In this document: positions 10,765-11,909 of the stretch, one piece after another
How positions within the stretch are numbered: position 1 is the stretch's first letter
Layout of the letters: each line of letters begins with the position of its first letter
NCBI GenBank assembly: GCA_022865445.1
Contig: JALHSX010000065.1
Coordinates: 1-11,909 of the forward strand
DNA length: 11,909 bases
Origin: Thermoplasmata archaeon
Lineage (GTDB): Archaea; Thermoplasmatota; Thermoplasmata; UBA10834
Direction: 5' to 3'
Position numbers and translations under genes: made by a program
The notes under the pieces: model-generated
Told to the model about the DNA's origin: nothing
What the model saw: only the letters and a program-made list of their open reading frames with translations
Databases searched by the model: none

Positions 10765-11909
10765 TTGCCAGTTTCTAGCGGGGACAAACTCTGCCCGATT
10801 TGCGATTCTCCGCTCCAACCAGGTTCGAAGAAGTGCGGATTCTGCGGAACAGATCTCTCAATATTCGACATAGACATCGAGTCCCCCAAGAGGTCGTCCG
10901 AACCAGTCGCTCCCGCGCCGAAGATTTCTGTGGAATCACGTGTCGAGGAGGTACTGTCAAGGCCCGCGGTCCAGGAGAGAACCGCCATCAGGGAGATCCC
11001 TTCTGTCGTGTCTTTGCAGCCACCGAGGGTCGAACTGCCGAAGACAGCGCCAGTCCCTGAGGTCAAGAAGGCAGCCGAACCATCCCCCGAGCCGGAGCCT
11101 GAGCTGGCAGAGGCCACTGAGTACTTTGAATGTCCCCAATGCGGCGCGACAGTTGAGAACACTGCGAACTCTTGCCAGAAATGTGGAGTCCTCTTCGCTG
11201 AGGAAGGCGCCGAGATGTTCGAGTGCCCTGCATGCAATACGCTCGTCAATTTGGACGCGAAATCGTGTCCTGGTTGCGGGGCGATTTTCATTGAGCCGGA
11301 GGAGGCGGCGAAGCAGACCGCCGAACCTGCAATTTCCCATAAAGATCTCGAGCCTCCGCTCGCTGAGGTGAAGGTCCCTTCGAGGAAGCCGGAGAAAGCG
11401 CCTTCTGCGCCATCGAAGGAGGAAGATGAGAAGAAGGGATTCATGGGTTTCTTCAAGAGGAAGAAGGAACCAGAGCCCGCCCCGGAACCTGGAGCGCCAG
11501 TAGTGAAAGAGAGCGTTGTACGGGCGTCAGCCGCTCCTGCACCCCTCTCTCAGAAGCCTGCTGAGCCTCGCGTTCGTGAGATCAAAGCCGCGGTGCCGGC
11601 ACCTGTTGTCCGACCTGCCCCGTCACCAGCTGCGAAGGACAAAGGGAGGGACCTTGCCCGAATGGTCGCGGAGATGAAGCCGCTCCTAGCCCTCGCAAGA
11701 GAGAAAGAGGTTGACATCGGCGAGAGCAAGCAGCTGATAGACGATGCGGCGATTGCAGGAAGGGAGAGGCAGATCGATAGGGCCATAGATCTGGTTCAGA
11801 AGTCCAAGACTGTCCTCATGTCGAGGCTCGATTCCGACCTGAGTCAGTTGATCAACAGACTCAACGATGAGATCAAGGTCGCGAGGGAATTCGGAGGGGA
11901 CATCTCCAG
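10765..11909 (+). CDS. Triple zinc-ribbon protein with helical repeats (3'-truncated)
   Basis: The frame is open from TTG 10765 to the right edge, giving 381 codons with no stop, so the C-terminus is missing. Three zinc ribbons share the exact form CxxC-x10-CxxC: Cys10/13/24/27, Cys123/126/137/140 and Cys154/157/168/171. They are separated and followed by Pro/Ala/Glu/Lys-rich, probably disordered linkers (about 30-120 and 175-290). A short basic-hydrophobic patch, KKGFMGFFKRKK (223-234), could touch membranes. From about residue 293 the protein becomes helical and charged. AREKEVDI (311-318) recurs as AREFGGDI (373-380), suggesting helical repeats with a 62-residue period. No enzyme domain is visible. 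A scaffold or regulatory role is inferred from architecture only. The TTG start is supported by the perfect Shine-Dalgarno and by the first ribbon starting at residue 10. Confidence 0.82.
   Translation, partial: MPVSSGDKLCPICDSPLQPGSKKCGFCGTDLSIFDIDIESPKRSSEPVAPAPKISVESRVEEVLSRPAVQERTAIREIPSVVSLQPPRVELPKTAPVPEVKKAAEPSPEPEPELAEATEYFECPQCGATVENTANSCQKCGVLFAEEGAEMFECPACNTLVNLDAKSCPGCGAIFIEPEEAAKQTAEPAISHKDLEPPLAEVKVPSRKPEKAPSAPSKEEDEKKGFMGFFKRKKEPEPAPEPGAPVVKESVVRASAAPAPLSQKPAEPRVREIKAAVPAPVVRPAPSPAAKDKGRDLARMVAEMKPLLALAREKEVDIGESKQLIDDAAIAGRERQIDRAIDLVQKSKTVLMSRLDSDLSQLINRLNDEIKVAREFGGDIS

Noticed and set aside
1..11909. CRISPR array, transposon, tRNA/rRNA, toxin-antitoxin or phage genes
   Set aside because: No direct-repeat arrays, transposase motifs, terminal inverted repeats or RNA-gene signatures were found; almost all sequence is accounted for by housekeeping-type genes.

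Overview
The window looks like chromosomal DNA of a moderately GC-rich archaeon, most likely a member of the Thermoplasmatota (Methanomassiliicoccales-like or a related uncultured group). The evidence is a class I fumarase split into alpha and beta genes, an Lhr helicase core with archaeal-style motifs, a PF04008 'adenosine-specific kinase', an OGG1-like glycosylase, surface and zinc-ribbon proteins of archaeal style, and AT-rich TATA/BRE-like boxes upstream of several starts. The lineage is inferred by eye; no search was run.

Layout: (1) 1-1413, plus strand: fumarate hydratase alpha (5' end cut off by the window) and beta, tightly coupled. (2) 1429-3126, minus strand: a membrane-anchored surface protein with five carboxypeptidase-regulatory-like beta-sandwich repeats, convergent with the fumarase genes. 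(3) 3127-3259: a divergent promoter region. (4) 3260-8650, plus strand: a 1796-residue Lhr-type superfamily 2 helicase. Its archaeal-like core (to about residue 855) is followed by about 940 residues of tandem winged helices and two AlkZ/YcaQ-like modules. (5) 8695-9246, plus strand: an unrecognised six-helix membrane protein, possibly leaderless. (6) 9235-10592, minus strand: a two-gene unit, PF04008 then ogg. (7) 10593-10764: a second divergent promoter region. (8) 10765 to the window end, plus strand: a protein with three zinc ribbons and helical repeats, starting at TTG behind a perfect Shine-Dalgarno sequence and cut off by the right edge.

Functionally the window mixes central metabolism (fumarase), DNA repair (the helicase with glycosylase-like modules, and ogg), a probable nucleoside or nucleotide-binding enzyme, a surface protein and a probable scaffold or regulatory protein. 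No mobile element, CRISPR array, RNA gene or defence island was seen. The strongest candidate for something unusual is the long Lhr: an archaeal-type core joined to a bacterial-Lhr-like C-terminal half that appears to contain a duplicated AlkZ-like winged-helix plus beta unit. No stretch longer than 300 bases lacks a gene.
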